Assembly (NCBI GenBank): GCA_963930645.1 | Contig: OZ005653.1 | Coordinates: 112,511,259-112,575,258 of the forward strand | DNA: 64,000 nt | From: Salticus scenicus | Lineage: Eukaryota; Arthropoda; Arachnida; Araneae; Salticidae | Direction: 5' to 3' | Shown: piece after piece, positions 31,915 to 44,262 of the stretch | Position numbering within the stretch: the stretch's first letter is position 1 | Layout of the letters: every line of letters begins with the position of its first letter | Notes under the pieces: model-generated | Database searches by the model: none | Seen by the model: the letters and a program-made list of their open reading frames with translations, nothing else | Told to the model about the DNA's origin: nothing | Position numbers and translations under genes: made by a program

Positions 31915-34260
31915 TTATTGATACTGATCTGAGATCATCATCAATATTTAAAATCTATATACAATATGAACAATATTTAAAACTATTAATATTGTTCTGA
32001 AAAAAATTTTTGAGTTTGGCATATATGGAATGTTTTTCGTATGTAAACACCGATATTCAGGTTTAAAAATCATTCAATAAATGGTAAAATATTTAGCCTA
32101 AATTTAACCTTTTTGATCTAAAAACTTAATTTATCCTATTTAATCTAAAACATTTTACCAAACTGTTATTCGTATAGCAGAAATTTAAAATGAAGTTTGT
32201 AGTTGCTTTTTAACTGTAATTTATTACAAATCCTATTTTACTTTGAGAATTGCATAATGTAGTCTTAAATTCGCTTCTTACAAAGAATGTTTTTAATGAC
32301 TGAATTGCTTTCTCTTAATGTTTAGAGAATGCATTACTATTATACATAAATTGTAATATGAATGAAAAGTATAATAAATAATTAAATAAAATCTGGCAGA
32401 TTTTTTCCCTTATTTAGATAATGAGGAAGTTTTCCAGTTCAGAAAACAAAGGTTCTTGCTGTAAAACATATACTAGATATCAAAAATGTAATACACAGGA
32501 AAATATACAGTAATTAATGTATAATCAATATACTAATACTAGAAAGCTATAGTACAATTAGTATTGCAATCATATACATTAATATTATACAAGTAATAAA
32601 GATTTATTTAATAAATGTTAATATTAACAACTGATTTTCAATTTTCTGTATTTAAACTAATTACTATTGCAGCGAATATTTTCAGAAACTGAAATTAAAG
32701 ATGAAAAAAAAAAAAAAGTTTTAATCATTAAATATTGGAAAATATTGGATTATTGAATATTTTACAAATTTATTGTCACTTTATTACAGGACGAGTTCCA
32801 AATTTATTTATTCGAGAAAATTAAATTGTTTAAATCTATTTTACGTGGTAACTGTAAATTATTTAAAAAGAAAACGCTTTAAGTTTAATAACTGATAGGA
32901 ATAAAATTTAATATCTCTATACAAACGAAGTCATAAATCAGAACCGTTGAAATGAACTCCTAATTTCGAAAAGAATCTCTTTGATAAATTAAATTTTTTT
33001 TAAATTTCTGAAAACATTTTCATCTTAAACTAATCACTTAAGAAATGTAACAACGGGAAAAGTGCGATAGTTAGTTTAATTTTTCCTATGAGTGTAATTA
33101 GTCTGAAAAAAAAAAAAAAATTCTTCATAAATAGATGTTAATATTTAAAGGAATCTGCAATGCACTTCCATATTCAGCATAACATTGAACATGAACATTT
33201 AGTAAAATATTCTGTAGTAAATAGTACGAAATGAAAATAATGAAATAATTTTATTAAATTATTAAATTATTAACTAAAAAAATATTTTATATTTATTGTA
33301 TCATATTTATTTATTTATTGTCTCAACGAAATGCGAACTTCGAATTCATACATGTTATATATATATATTTTTTTTTTTCCACCATGATTTATTTCGGTCT
33401 AAGCTATATTATCGTTTCAAACTTGAAACATTTTTATAACATAATACATAAATGTATAATAATGATATGAAAAAATGTTTGGAAAATCTATAAATATTTA
33501 ATAATTCGTTAAATAATAAAAAAAATAAATAAATAAATGAAAAAATAAATAAAAATAAAAATAAACAAATAAATAGAACAAAATAACATTTTAAGATAAG
33601 ATACATTACTTTAATTATAATTATATAAACCGCTTATACTACTTCTTCAAATAATAGTAGTAATAATAATTGTAGAAAGTATTTTCATTCTGTAGTCGGA
33701 TATAAATCAGAAGAAACATATTCATGCATGTGCGTGCGTGTATATGCGTCCTTGTCGTTCTATACTGAAGTGTCAAAGAGGAAGAAAAACAGCAAGGACA
33801 TGTAAAAGGAAAAAAAAAATAGGATAAACTAAATGTAAGTTACCAGAAAATTTTCACAGTGGAAATTTTAAAATTTGTACAACAAAAGCTTAAATAGGAA
33901 CCTACAACTTCTAGACAGACGGACCATGCTTGTGTTTAACATTGTGTTGTTTTACTAATTTATTTAAAGTCCGACTTGTTTATCCATGTGAATATTTTTC
34001 TCCGTGATAGTTTTGGTAACGGAGTTTAGTTATTATTATTAATTTTTTATTAATTTTTTATTCCATTATTAAATTTCTTCAAACAACTTTGAGATATATT
34101 TCAACATCACTATATCCGAACCTTATGCATACAAACAGAAAGAAAATGTAACAATACATATTCCAACATTTCTTCAAAGAAAATATACACTGTAAGAACA
34201 CTATATGTTTTCTATATTTTTCATTCGGGCTCTTACATATTTTAAATTGCCACTATAACG

Positions 34261-34262
<2 letters not shown>
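31915..34262. other. AT-rich DNA, no gene recognised
   Basis: Short A or T runs (32704, 33106, 33370) and AAAT repeats near 33520. No coding signature. Confidence 0.55.

Positions 34263-34304
<42 letters not shown>
34263..34304. repeat. (TA)n microsatellite
   Basis: About 20 perfect TA dinucleotides. Confidence 0.95.
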
Positions 34305-34306
<2 letters not shown>

Positions 34307-35003
34307 GAATATGAATATCTCAATGTAAATTTTTCATATACATGAACATTTCATTATGCACTCGAAGTGTAAAATCATGAAGCCATATTGTGAAAATGTA
34401 TTTTACATTATTTAAATGAAAATATTTTCCATTCTGATGCAGAATTTAAGTATCTACCCATATTGTACAAAAGTGCTTAACGTCTTATTTGCATCTATTT
34501 ATAAAAACTATCTTTTCTACGCACACCATTTCACACGAAGAGTAAACTCTATGAAAGAAATACATTATGTCCTGTTTTTTGTTTTTTTTAATAAATGATA
34601 CAAAGACATATCCTAATTATTTTATGATGCAAAATCTTATGTTAATTAAATTTTATCAATAATCTTTTAAAAAATTTATTTTTATCACCGTGATAAACAG
34701 TAAATTCTGCAATCATAAGCATTTATATAATTCGTCTAACTGCGATTTAGACACTTTCAAAGTACGTAAATTATTAAAAATTCAGTTGAACACTGCAGCA
34801 TCAAACTATCTTTTTTTACCCGCATTCATTTGCGTACACACAAAAGAACCGACATATACGTACATAAATCCCTGTGCAAGTAGTAAACAATAATTGGATC
34901 ATTAAAAAAAAAAAAAAAAAAAAAGAAAAGAAATATGAATATGAATAACCTAACTCATTATGGATAATTTGATTGATTAAAATACTTTCGTTAAAAAAAT
35001 TCC

Positions 35004-35008
<5 letters not shown>
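34305..35008. other. AT-rich DNA, no gene recognised
   Basis: A slightly more complex patch at 34690-34895 has an open frame but no recognisable features. A poly(A) run lies at 34905-34924. Confidence 0.5.
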
Positions 35009-35051
<43 letters not shown>

Positions 35052-35053
35052 GG

Positions 35054-35105
<52 letters not shown>
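35009..35105. repeat. Poly(T) followed by (TA)n
   Basis: About 38 T (35009-35046) and then about 24 TA dinucleotides (35058-35105), directly abutting the inverted repeat that follows. Confidence 0.95.
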
Positions 35106-35106
<1 letters not shown>

Positions 35107-35355
35107 CTACGGATTTAAATTATGATAAGGGAAGATATGAAAGTGGAATGTGAAAACAAAAATAATAACTTTAACAATGTTAATAAACAAGAAAATAAGT
35201 TAAATTTAACTCTAGTCAAGCTAAAAATTTCAATTTACGCTGTGTTTTATTCGTCAGCATGTGGGAACACAGCTATTAAAATATGTTAAAATTATTATTG
35301 TTGTTTTTACATTCCACTTTCATATCTTCACTTATCATAATTAAAATTCATAGTT
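35104..35355. mobile_element. Inverted-repeat (MITE-like) element at a (TA)n tract
   Basis: The left arm 35104-35172 (AACTACGGATTTAAATTATG, GATAAGGGAAGATATGAAAG, TGGAATGTGAAAACAAAAAT) pairs with the right arm 35288-35355 at only a few mismatches, around a ~115-base centre. TA repeats border both sides (left 35058-35105, right about 35378-35392). No coding capacity. Confidence 0.75.
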
Positions 35356-35399
35356 TTATTTTTGTTAATTTATATACATATATATATATACATAAACTG

Positions 35400-37130
35400 A
35401 ATAAAATTATAATTTGTAACAGATTTTGCTCTCATACTTCTTTTATCGTACGACGTAAATTGAACAAACGAATACTTATTTAATCAATAAATAAATAATA
35501 AAATAGCGAAAATTAAAATGAATAAATTCTTCTTAACTTTAATGCAAATTCTATCATAAACTCGTTAAAAATATCATAAATATTTAACAGCGCTGTAAGT
35601 GATCAAATTAATTTTAATTTCCTCAAATAATCTTTAAAATAATCTCTTTAAACAATATTGTGTACCAACTGCGTAATACCACCTATTTAAGCAAATAATA
35701 ATGCTATCAATAATATCATTTTTAGAACACAGGCTTTTATTATTAAAATATAATCTCCCATTAATTAAAATCGATGTCTCTTTTTATTTACATTCTCTCT
35801 CCGTTGCATTAAGAAAGCTGTTAGCTAATGATAAACATGTCTTATACAAGTGACGATATCCGTAAGTAGATGATCAGTAAAGCTCTAACAGAAATTGACT
35901 GAAGAGTGTATTTCATTTCTCCATCAAATTAAGCATCAATGCCCAGTATCGACCGGAATTAAATCAATAAATGTTCTAAAAGCTTTCACAACTCTCAGAA
36001 TATCTAGACGGTTTATTTACCCGTGAAAGGAAATTCAAGTTTTAATGGATTACTGGGGTTGAAAATGCAGTGGCTTAAACTGATCACTATCTGTGTTGGC
36101 GTTTGAATCAAATTCGCTTAAGCGAGAATTTCGAAATGTGAAATTCAGCAAAAATATTTTTAGATAGATGCGCTATTTAAAATTTTAATAGTTTAAGTAA
36201 GCAGTTTGAGAAGAAAAGAGTCTTATAACTACAGCATGTATATTATTATAAAAAAATAATAATGTAATGTACTCCAAACAATTAATAATGTTATCGAATT
36301 TGTATATATAAAATTATGTCTTTTTAAGTTTAATTAAATATATTGTATTTTAATACCATTTATAGACATGCGAATGGAAAATTGAATTATGCGTTGCCGC
36401 TTATACTTCGATAGATAAATCGAGAGCTGCACTAGGAAGGTTGTAGTTACCTGCTACATTAATTATAAATGTAACACTTTAGTTTAGTGTAGGGAAAAAA
36501 AGAGATTATTTTAATTTATCAATAATATTTTATGTAAAACATAATCTTCAAATATTGAAACTATAATGCAATTAAAACTTAATGCAAAATTAACATATGC
36601 GATTTTTTTTTCTGTTTTTTTCTGCGCTTTGCTTTCTCTTTTAGACACACTAGGACCTAGAGGTTCTGCTATCGAATCTGGTACATAGTAAATTTTAAAG
36701 TGGATACTGATACTTGGTTTAATATAACGAGTATTTCAGGAAAAACCACAAAATTTTCCTCAGGTTTTTCTGAAAATCGGTTTGGAACTATAACCTTCTA
36801 GACATTCCTAAAAAGAAGACATTAGACCTGGGCTTCTATCTCTCACCTAATCTGCTGATATTAAATACTTCACTATTTCAACCATACTTTTCGTGTAAAA
36901 ATTAGTGGTATTTACATTCCTATAAAATTGAAATGAAGTTTAATATATGGACTAACTTTTAAAATTGGATATTTATTTAGCATATTTTACCCACATCTTG
37001 AGTAAAATGATTAATTGAGTGAAGTTTTATCCTATGTATAATCCAAGGAAAAGACGTGGATCTCCCCAAATTCAAGAGTATATGAGCGTTTTAAAAATAA
37101 CATCAATATACCTAAAATAATACCTTTTAT
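35400..37130. other. AT-rich DNA, no gene recognised
   Basis: Moderately complex patches at 35810-36130 and 36630-36860 have no recognisable domain or repeat boundary. Confidence 0.5.
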
Positions 37131-37135
37131 TTGTA

Positions 37136-37472
37136 CACAGGGTCCAAAAAAACCTGAATCCCTCTCTTGTCTTGAAAATGCGTGATTTTTTTTGAAAGAT
37201 GGTGAAACATGTAATCAATGAATACGACGTGGAACGATTTTAGAGGGGGAAATGGGGCAGGGGAGGCAAAGGGGGCTTTAGAAATGACAACTTTAAAATT
37301 TCAAATGAGATGGTATGTCTTGTAATATATCCCTGGATATGTCTCTTCAAGACAATAAATAGCTTTGTCACGCAATGAGTATTAAAAGAGATCAAGAGTA
37401 TGAAACCCACTTTTCAAAATTCCGTCATTTTTCCGAGGTAAGAGGGATCTGTGGGACTTTTGGTGGACCTTG
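37136..37472. mobile_element. TA-flanked MITE with ~35-bp inverted ends
   Basis: The left end CAGGGTCCAAAAAAACCTGA then ATCCCTCT matches the reverse complement of the right end, CAAGGTCCACCAAAAGTCCC then ACAGATCCCTCT. TA lies at 37134-37135 and 37473-37474. About 335 bp. CAGGG-type ends with TA duplication are compatible with the Tc1/mariner superfamily. No transposase. Confidence 0.7.
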
Positions 37473-37479
37473 TATACCT

Positions 37480-38418
37480 ATTTTTAAATGTTTCATACAT
37501 TAAAAAGATATAAGGTATAGTTAGAATGTCCACTTTATATAATCCGAACTCATTTCAAATTTAAATTCTAATTTATATTACACATAAATATGCAAAAATG
37601 TTAACTCATTTATAAGCATGTAGAAATTCATACATACTTCCCAAATTTATACTTACACTAGTTTCTTAAACTATAAAATACAGGACAGATATCCTAAGGT
37701 ATTTTGAGATATAACTTCCAAAATTGATATTATAATTCATATACGTAATATGGTAATTTTCCAGTTTGCATGAAACTATTTTAAATTAGAAAGATTCCAA
37801 CATTGATATTAGGTTAATAAAACATTTAATTACATAAACATTAAAAAATATAATTAACTAACCTTTTAAATAGCAATTCTAATGATTTAATTCAATATTT
37901 TATTTTTATCTAATTCTATCTAATGTTTATTCATATCAATTAAACAAACACTGGCATTTACTGAAACTTTAATATTTTATCATATATTCAATAGAAAATT
38001 ATTTTTTTATTTGTCATATAAAGTACTTAGATACAACGATCAATAAATTTTGAAGATTTTATAAATCAAATCAGGGTTTATTTTTTGTATATTTATTTAT
38101 TTTTAATGAAACTTTCAATATTATAAATGACAGTGTGTTAAAAAATTACTAAATATTAGCTCTAGTGTGCGAAATAAGAGTTGTTTATAATGAAGTCAGT
38201 GAAATATACAATTCGCACCCAAAAAAGGAAATCTCAGAAACTTTCTATATTTTCATTAGGAATTTACAAGAAAAACAAAAATCACATGGTACAAAGTGTT
38301 ATAAGGAGTGACAAGTAATTACATTTATTGCAATTTCAGTTATTAAGGTTGACTGAGGGGATGTATACGTAAGTTATATTCCTTTTAGAAATTCCTTATA
38401 AATATGTTGTATCATATA

Positions 38419-38452
<34 letters not shown>

Positions 38453-39006
38453 GCCTTTTGAATGATTTGTAGATTTTATTCCAAATCATAAGCATTGAAA
38501 TGAATATTAAGCTGCCGGTACCATTAATCTAAGTACGGAAGTTGTAAGATTATGTTGTTGCATTTAACCATTTCAATGGCCATGCTTTCAGGTGGAAAAT
38601 GTGATGGCGAATGAAGAAAGGAAAAAATTGTAGAACTGAATAGTTTATTTAAACGAAGTCAAAATGAAATCACAAGAGTTCCAGGTACTAGACTGTGAAA
38701 TTTTCTGTCTAATGTTTCCCTATCTTTCCGTAAATGTTAATCTAAATTGAAAGTCTTGGGAGTGCCATATGAATGGCTAGATAATAATATAACATTTCTA
38801 GAACTTTAAACAGACCAATACATTTCGAGTAAAATTTTCCAACTCGTTTATTTATTTATTTATTATTATTATTATTACTGAGAAAATACGTTTCTAATAA
38901 AACGTCATCACCGTTGACGCAAAATATAATAAGAAGCTTGCTGAATTTTAACCCTTTTTAAAATTTTGGGAATTTCTTCAAGTCTTTCAATATAATGGAC
39001 AATAAA

Positions 39007-39007
<1 letters not shown>
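37480..39007. other. AT-rich DNA, no gene recognised
   Basis: An AAT microsatellite lies at 38422-38452. Nothing else recognised. Confidence 0.55.
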
Positions 39008-39055
<48 letters not shown>

Positions 39056-39063
39056 TTTTTTTT
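39008..39063. repeat. (TC)n then poly(T)
   Basis: About 20 TC dinucleotides run into about 16 T. On the opposite strand this gives a spurious Lys/Arg-Glu open frame. Confidence 0.95.
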
Positions 39064-40200
39064 CTAGAGAAATCATGCACTGCTATATGTAAATCAAAAA
39101 CAAAAACTTTGAATAAACTGATTCGAAATATTTTGTTGATTAATCGATTGTTAGCGATCGATAGTTCCAATAGTTAAAATTATTTAACCAAGAAAAAACT
39201 TTAACATCGTATTACGTTTATGTTACTTTGGAAATTTGATCCAGCTACCTCAAAAAATTAAATATAATTTCTGAATGAAATATTTAGAAATTACTTAAAT
39301 TTTTCCAAATTTTATATAATTAGATGCCTTTATTAAATTATTCTTCATTTATTTTGTATGTTGCCAGTGAACGCTACCACACGCTGTATTTTAGATACCA
39401 GACATATATATTTTCATTAATATTTTAGAGAACACTTTTACAAAAAAAAAATATATATTTTTAATGTAAAAATGTTTATAAAGAAAAAATACTTTGAAAT
39501 AAATTGACATAAATTGTAAGTGGCGCGAAGGGACTTTATAGTTACATTACTCACAAAATTAAAAGAAGCAGAAAATAGATTTCAGTTTGAGCAATTATTA
39601 TATCGAGGACTTTTTCCGCGTAAAAGAATTGTTGAAAAAGTATTTAATTGCCGTGAAACAAGGATAAACTTTCTGGAACTTATTTTTTCACACTTGTTTA
39701 ACTTTTCAAGTATATTAGACGTCTGTAACAAAATAGTATTTGTGCCGTTGATGTTAATAGAACACTCTCTGAAATAGAAACGTAAGCAGTGTCGTTTTAT
39801 ACTTTTCAATTAGATATTTTAACTTTTCTAATAAAATATAATATGGTGTGGCACTCACATTACTTTCTCTTATCTTGGAATTCAATACCATAAAGATTAG
39901 ACATTAGGGGTTAAAGTAACGAATACTTTTATAAAAAACTTCGTTAAAAATAATTTAATATAGGCATCAGAAGAGCTTAATTTGACAAATAATTCCGTAT
40001 GTGGGGAGCTACCGTCTCCATCGACCCCCGTTTCATTATTGTGCTTACATTTAAAGAGAACTCATAAGCTGTTATTAAATTTAATAGTTCATTTCAAATT
40101 GCACTGCTCGGCATGAAAATTGCCTCTGACACCATTCAGCGTATTCTTATGTAAAATGACCTCCTGAATCTGAATATGACCACCATTTATCACTATCACC
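39064..40200. other. AT-rich DNA, no gene recognised
   Basis: An 85-codon open frame at 39520-39777 has no ATG start and no recognisable domain. Nothing else seen. Confidence 0.5.
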
Positions 40201-40222
40201 CACCGTATTTTAGCAATGTGCT

Positions 40223-40410
40223 CCTTTTTTTTTTTTTTTTTTTTTTAACAATTTTTCGGTGATTTTATGGCTATAAATTTGAATTTTAGGAGGAGGGGGG
40301 GGGTTGTAGGATTATTTTAACCATTAAATATCTTGTGTAAGGCTACAGAGTTGGAAAATTATTATTATTATTATTATTATTTTTTTTTTTTTTTGGGGGG
40401 GGGGGGGTTG
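40223..40410. repeat. Poly(T), G-run, (ATT)n, poly(T), G-run cluster
   Basis: Poly(T) 40227-40246, a G-rich run near 40290-40304, (ATT)n 40362-40380, then T12 and G13 at 40381-40409. Simple sequence only. Confidence 0.9.
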
Positions 40411-40684
40411 CCGCTGAACTTATGCATTACATATCTTATACTTTTTTATTCTGATACAAGTCATAGACAAATATTAAGCGTTAAAAATGTGGCTACAATA
40501 TTTAGGGAAATTCCAAACGTGTAAACATACAAAAAAAAAAATAGCGATAATTAATTTGTTTAAAAGTTACGTTATGTACCATGAGGAATTAATCTGAGGA
40601 ATTAAATTTAATTTCTGAGCAGTTTTCCTGAACTGATAAAAAAAAAGCACTTCTAATAATCACCTTCTTAATAAAATAATGTTT

Positions 40685-40887
40685 GGACTTCCTGCTGTTA
40701 ATTATTCTTGAAATATGCTGATAACATACACACAGATAAGCACAAAGACACACACACACACACATAAACACACAGACCAACCGCTAAAAATCTTTTCTTC
40801 TGATTCGGTAGACCTTAAATCATGTAAGTACAACAAAAATTCAATTTCAAAAATTGGACCCAGAAATAATACTTTCTCTACCATAAG
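40685..40887 (-). repeat. R380 dispersed repeat, copy 2, with internal (CA)n
   Basis: Shares with the copies at 30274 and 58514 the blocks AATATGCTGATAA(CA), GCTAAAAATC, TTCAAAAATTGGACCC and ACTTTCTCTACC in the same order. Here the CA/GT run (40748-40776), short in the 58.5-kb copy, is expanded. Confidence 0.75.
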
Positions 40888-40909
40888 AAAAACTCATTAA
40901 TATCGAGAT

Positions 40910-41187
40910 GTATACAGATAACATTTTATTTAATTATTTTTTTTTTCTTTATGTATAAAGGAAAAGAAAATTAGTAGCATACGCTGCATTAAAATAAATC
41001 ATTTCGCTTGAGTTATTATATGGGAAAAAAAAAGAGTAAAAAACGACTAAAGTGAGTAAGAAAAATAAAAACAAAGTAGAATTTATGAGAACAACGTTAA
41101 TTATTGCCATAAAAGATTAAATTACGTTAACAATAAAAATAAATAAATAAATAACAATAAAAATAATGCACTGATGTTGTTTAAATT

Positions 41188-41190
<3 letters not shown>
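40910..41190. other. AT-rich DNA, no gene recognised
   Basis: Nothing recognisable. Confidence 0.5.
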
Positions 41191-41224
<34 letters not shown>

Positions 41225-41227
<3 letters not shown>

Positions 41228-41434
41228 TCGGTAACAAAAGTATCCGAACACTAGCAGAAATTCCTATGTTAAAAAAGTACACTTCATACGGTTTTGTTAA
41301 ATAAATCCTTGTCGAATCCTGTTCATAGTCAGTGTAAGAACATTATTCGACAAGGATTTATTTAAAAAATCCGTATGAAGTGTACTTTTTTTACATAGGA
41401 ATTTTTGCTAGCGTTCGGACACTTTTGTTACCGA

Positions 41435-41437
<3 letters not shown>
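41225..41437. mobile_element. 213-bp palindromic MITE inserted in a (TA)n tract
   Basis: Ends CAGTCGGTAACAAAAGTATC and, in reverse complement, CAGTCGGTAACAAAAGTGTC are flanked by TA on both sides, inside (TA)n at 41191-41224 and 41438-41464. The arms pair along nearly their full length, including CGAACACTAGCAGAAATTCC, AAGTACACTTCATACGG and AAATAAATCCTTGTCGAAT, with a ~25-base loop. TA target and CAGT-type ends fit Tc1/mariner MITEs. A half copy lies at 53341-53433. Confidence 0.9.
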
Positions 41438-41470
<33 letters not shown>

Positions 41471-41689
41471 ATAGATAGATAGATATTTTAAACGCTTTAA
41501 CGCTCTGACTGCTCAATTTGTGACCGAGATCGCTTCAAAAATTTTGTATTTTTTTTTTCTTGCATATTTTAAATCTATATATATTGGAAATTTGAAATAT
41601 GCATTTTTTCTTTCTAGAAAAGATTTTTTAAAGAGATTTTTATCATGAGAAACTAAGTTCTCAGAAAAAACAATTTCATATGTTACCAC

Positions 41690-41720
<31 letters not shown>

Positions 41721-41746
41721 AATTTCAATTTAATTACAGTTAATTT

Positions 41747-42025
41747 CTATTTATTACATAATATAAGAAAAGTAAAACGTATAAAACTTAAGAAAATATA
41801 ATGAAAACTAATGAAAATATAATGATCAGATTCATCGCTATCTGAGGAGCAGTTCGAAAAATCTATATCACTATCACTATCAAAACTAAAATCACTTTCA
41901 GAATCTGATAAATCATCAGGAATATGTACTCTGTCAATCGATGAACATTGTTTACCAGCCATTTTTGATTCGAAAAAGGCGGCAAACATAGTGAAGTTAG
42001 AGCGGTAAATACCAATTACCTTCAA
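41747..42025 (-). pseudogene. Acidic Asp/Ser-rich fragment, possible piggyBac transposase N-terminus
   Basis: The minus-strand frame includes KMAGKQCSSIDRVHIPDDLS then DSESDFSFDSDSDIDF, an acidic Ser/Asp stretch like that often found at the N-terminus of piggyBac-family transposases. The remaining residues are AT-rich low complexity. TTAA at 41497-41500 followed by CGCTCTGACTGCTCAATTTG resembles a piggyBac-type end, but no matching second end was found. Assignment is weak. Confidence 0.3.
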
Positions 42026-42609
42026 AAGCCGCAGTTTAGTGGACGACTATGTGTTAGTTACAACCTAAATTAAACGTCGAATACTGTATATAATTTATTT
42101 CACTGGTTAAACGGTGAAAAGGCGGGATGTGCTCCTCAATAAAGGAAGAAAAACACATGCCCGCGAAAATCGCGGGATGAGCAAATTTTGCTACTTTTCA
42201 GTTGTTCGTGGAAATTCCGGAATGAGGTGCAGGGGGTTGATGGATTTGTAGTAAGTAAATAAATTGTTATTTACAAATCCTACACTAATTATACACTATT
42301 TATCCGAATTTGTAAAATCATGCAATAGTATTGGAAAAATTTATTGAATAAGAATCATCAAATAATGTCATCAGTTTAATAAATTATATTAAAAAAATGA
42401 CTTTAAAACAAAAGTTAAGCACACAATTCTTCACATTAAGATTTTTCTCTTTTATTACTTTTTTTTTTACTTTCCGAACGTATACATGAGAAGAAAATAT
42501 CGCAATTAAGACAAAAATAAAACTTTGAAACTTTGGTGCATTTATACGTTCTGAAGTTTTTTTTTAAATCTATTTTTGCTACTTGTACGGTGATTTATGT
42601 ATGTGTGTG

Positions 42610-43025
42610 TGTATGTGTATGAGTGAACACGATAGAATGTAAGCCTATTTTTTGGAGTGAGTTGAAATTTGGTACGAATATTATAGGTCATCATAGCGCA
42701 AACTCTATTGATTTTCGTAGAACAAGGACTTTTATTTATTTACTTTTATTATTATTTTTTTTCAGCGAAACAATGGAATTCTTTATCGTTGTACCCTGTG
42801 GATTTCAATTATTTAATGTGCGAAAGCGTCTAAATGACTTATTCAACTGAGTTGAAAATTTATATACGTGTCATAGATCACAGATGCACGAACTTTATAC
42901 ATTTGTTTGTGAAAGTAACTCATATATTTTTACCGTGCCAAAAAGAAAGACTCTTTATCATTGTGGTCTATGGCTATAAATTATTTAAAGTGAGATGGAG
43001 TCTAAACGAAGTATTCAAATAAACT

Positions 43026-43092
<67 letters not shown>

Positions 43093-43385
43093 CATTATAT
43101 AGGTCACATTCACACAATATTTATTTAGTATGGTGAATCCAGCCCTTTCAGGGACACAACGAAAATTTCTTTATCATTTCATTACAGGTTCAAACTATTT
43201 AAATTTCGATTGTGCCAAAATGCCTTATACAACAGAGTTGAAAATTGATATACATGTTTTAGGTAATCATACTACTTAGGTAAACTACATAGATTTTGGT
43301 GAATCTAGTATATATAGAGTTTTTACAGGAACTTAATGAAATATTCTTAATCATTAATAATTAGTCTCCTACTATTTGAAACACA
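42610..43385 (-). repeat. R170 tandem array 3 (inverted), with an internal (TA)n
   Basis: Reverse-strand R170 units are recognised by CTTTATCATT(ATGG) near 42780, 42952, 43170 and 43350, each preceded by GGGACACAACGAAAATT-like sequence and followed by GAGTTGAAAATTTATATACG-like sequence. A (TA)n expansion at 43028-43097 lengthens one unit. Diverged but in consistent order. Confidence 0.65.
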
Positions 43386-43399
43386 TTTGTGTTACATTA

Positions 43400-43770
43400 A
43401 AGAACATACTACATGGAGAAAAATACTCAAAAACATGTTTAAAAATTTCTCTTATGTTAATTTAGCAATTTCTTCTACATTAATTTGTTTAAACTATCGT
43501 TAAGTTAATGTGTGGAAAATCGAATGTAGTCACTCCAGACTTATCTTAAGTAAATATCAAATGAACAAAGTTTAATCGTTAAAATTTTAGTGTAAATATA
43601 TTTTTTGTAAGTATTTTTTCCTTGTCATAAATTAGAATATTAATCGCAATCAATCTTTCAACAAATACATTTTTTTAATGCTATTTTAAAGTGATTATAT
43701 TTGCATATTTAGTGATGATAGATAAAAATATATTAATAATAGGGATGATTTATAGATAAATAAGGATGTT
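43400..43770. other. AT-rich DNA, no gene recognised
   Basis: Nothing recognisable. Confidence 0.5.
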
Positions 43771-43776
43771 TATCTA

Positions 43777-43814
<38 letters not shown>

Positions 43815-44262
43815 AAATAAAAGAAGATATCTGTCTGTCTGTGCATCTATACGTTCAGCCCCTACTGAACGCAGAATTACAAAATTTGAGATACGGGTGC
43901 TCCGAAGCCTTTCCGATGGGCTCCTGAAAACAGAAGTTAAAAATTTTAATTCGCTCCGGAGATATTAATTAAAATGTAGACATATGTCTAATCAAAAAGC
44001 GAACTCAATGACCGAGAATTCACCGCGATTGCATAAAAATAGATATTTCAACGGAGTTAAAAACAGAAAAAGTGAAAATAAATTAGAAATATTAGTCCGA
44101 TCGCTACGAATTTGGTACCAAATGAAAGGGGAATTATTTTCGAATCTAAGCGGCTTATCGATACAACATTTAGATTTTTTAAAATTAACTAAAGTATGAA
44201 ATTTAGTTGGCAACAGGCAGACGATTGTCTGCGATGAAAAAGGAAATGGTTGTAATCAATTA

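Noticed and set aside
38958..39170. 70-codon minus frame with Lys and Arg-Glu repeats
   Set aside because: By-product of (TC)n and poly(T) at 39008-39063.
39520..39777. 85-codon open frame with fairly ordinary composition
   Set aside because: It starts at GTG right after a stop, has no ATG, no recognised domain and no splice context. Kept only as a note.
41747..42025. Confident call of a second piggyBac element
   Set aside because: Only an acidic Ser/Asp stretch and one TTAA-adjacent end-like sequence support it. The second end was not found, so it stays at low confidence.
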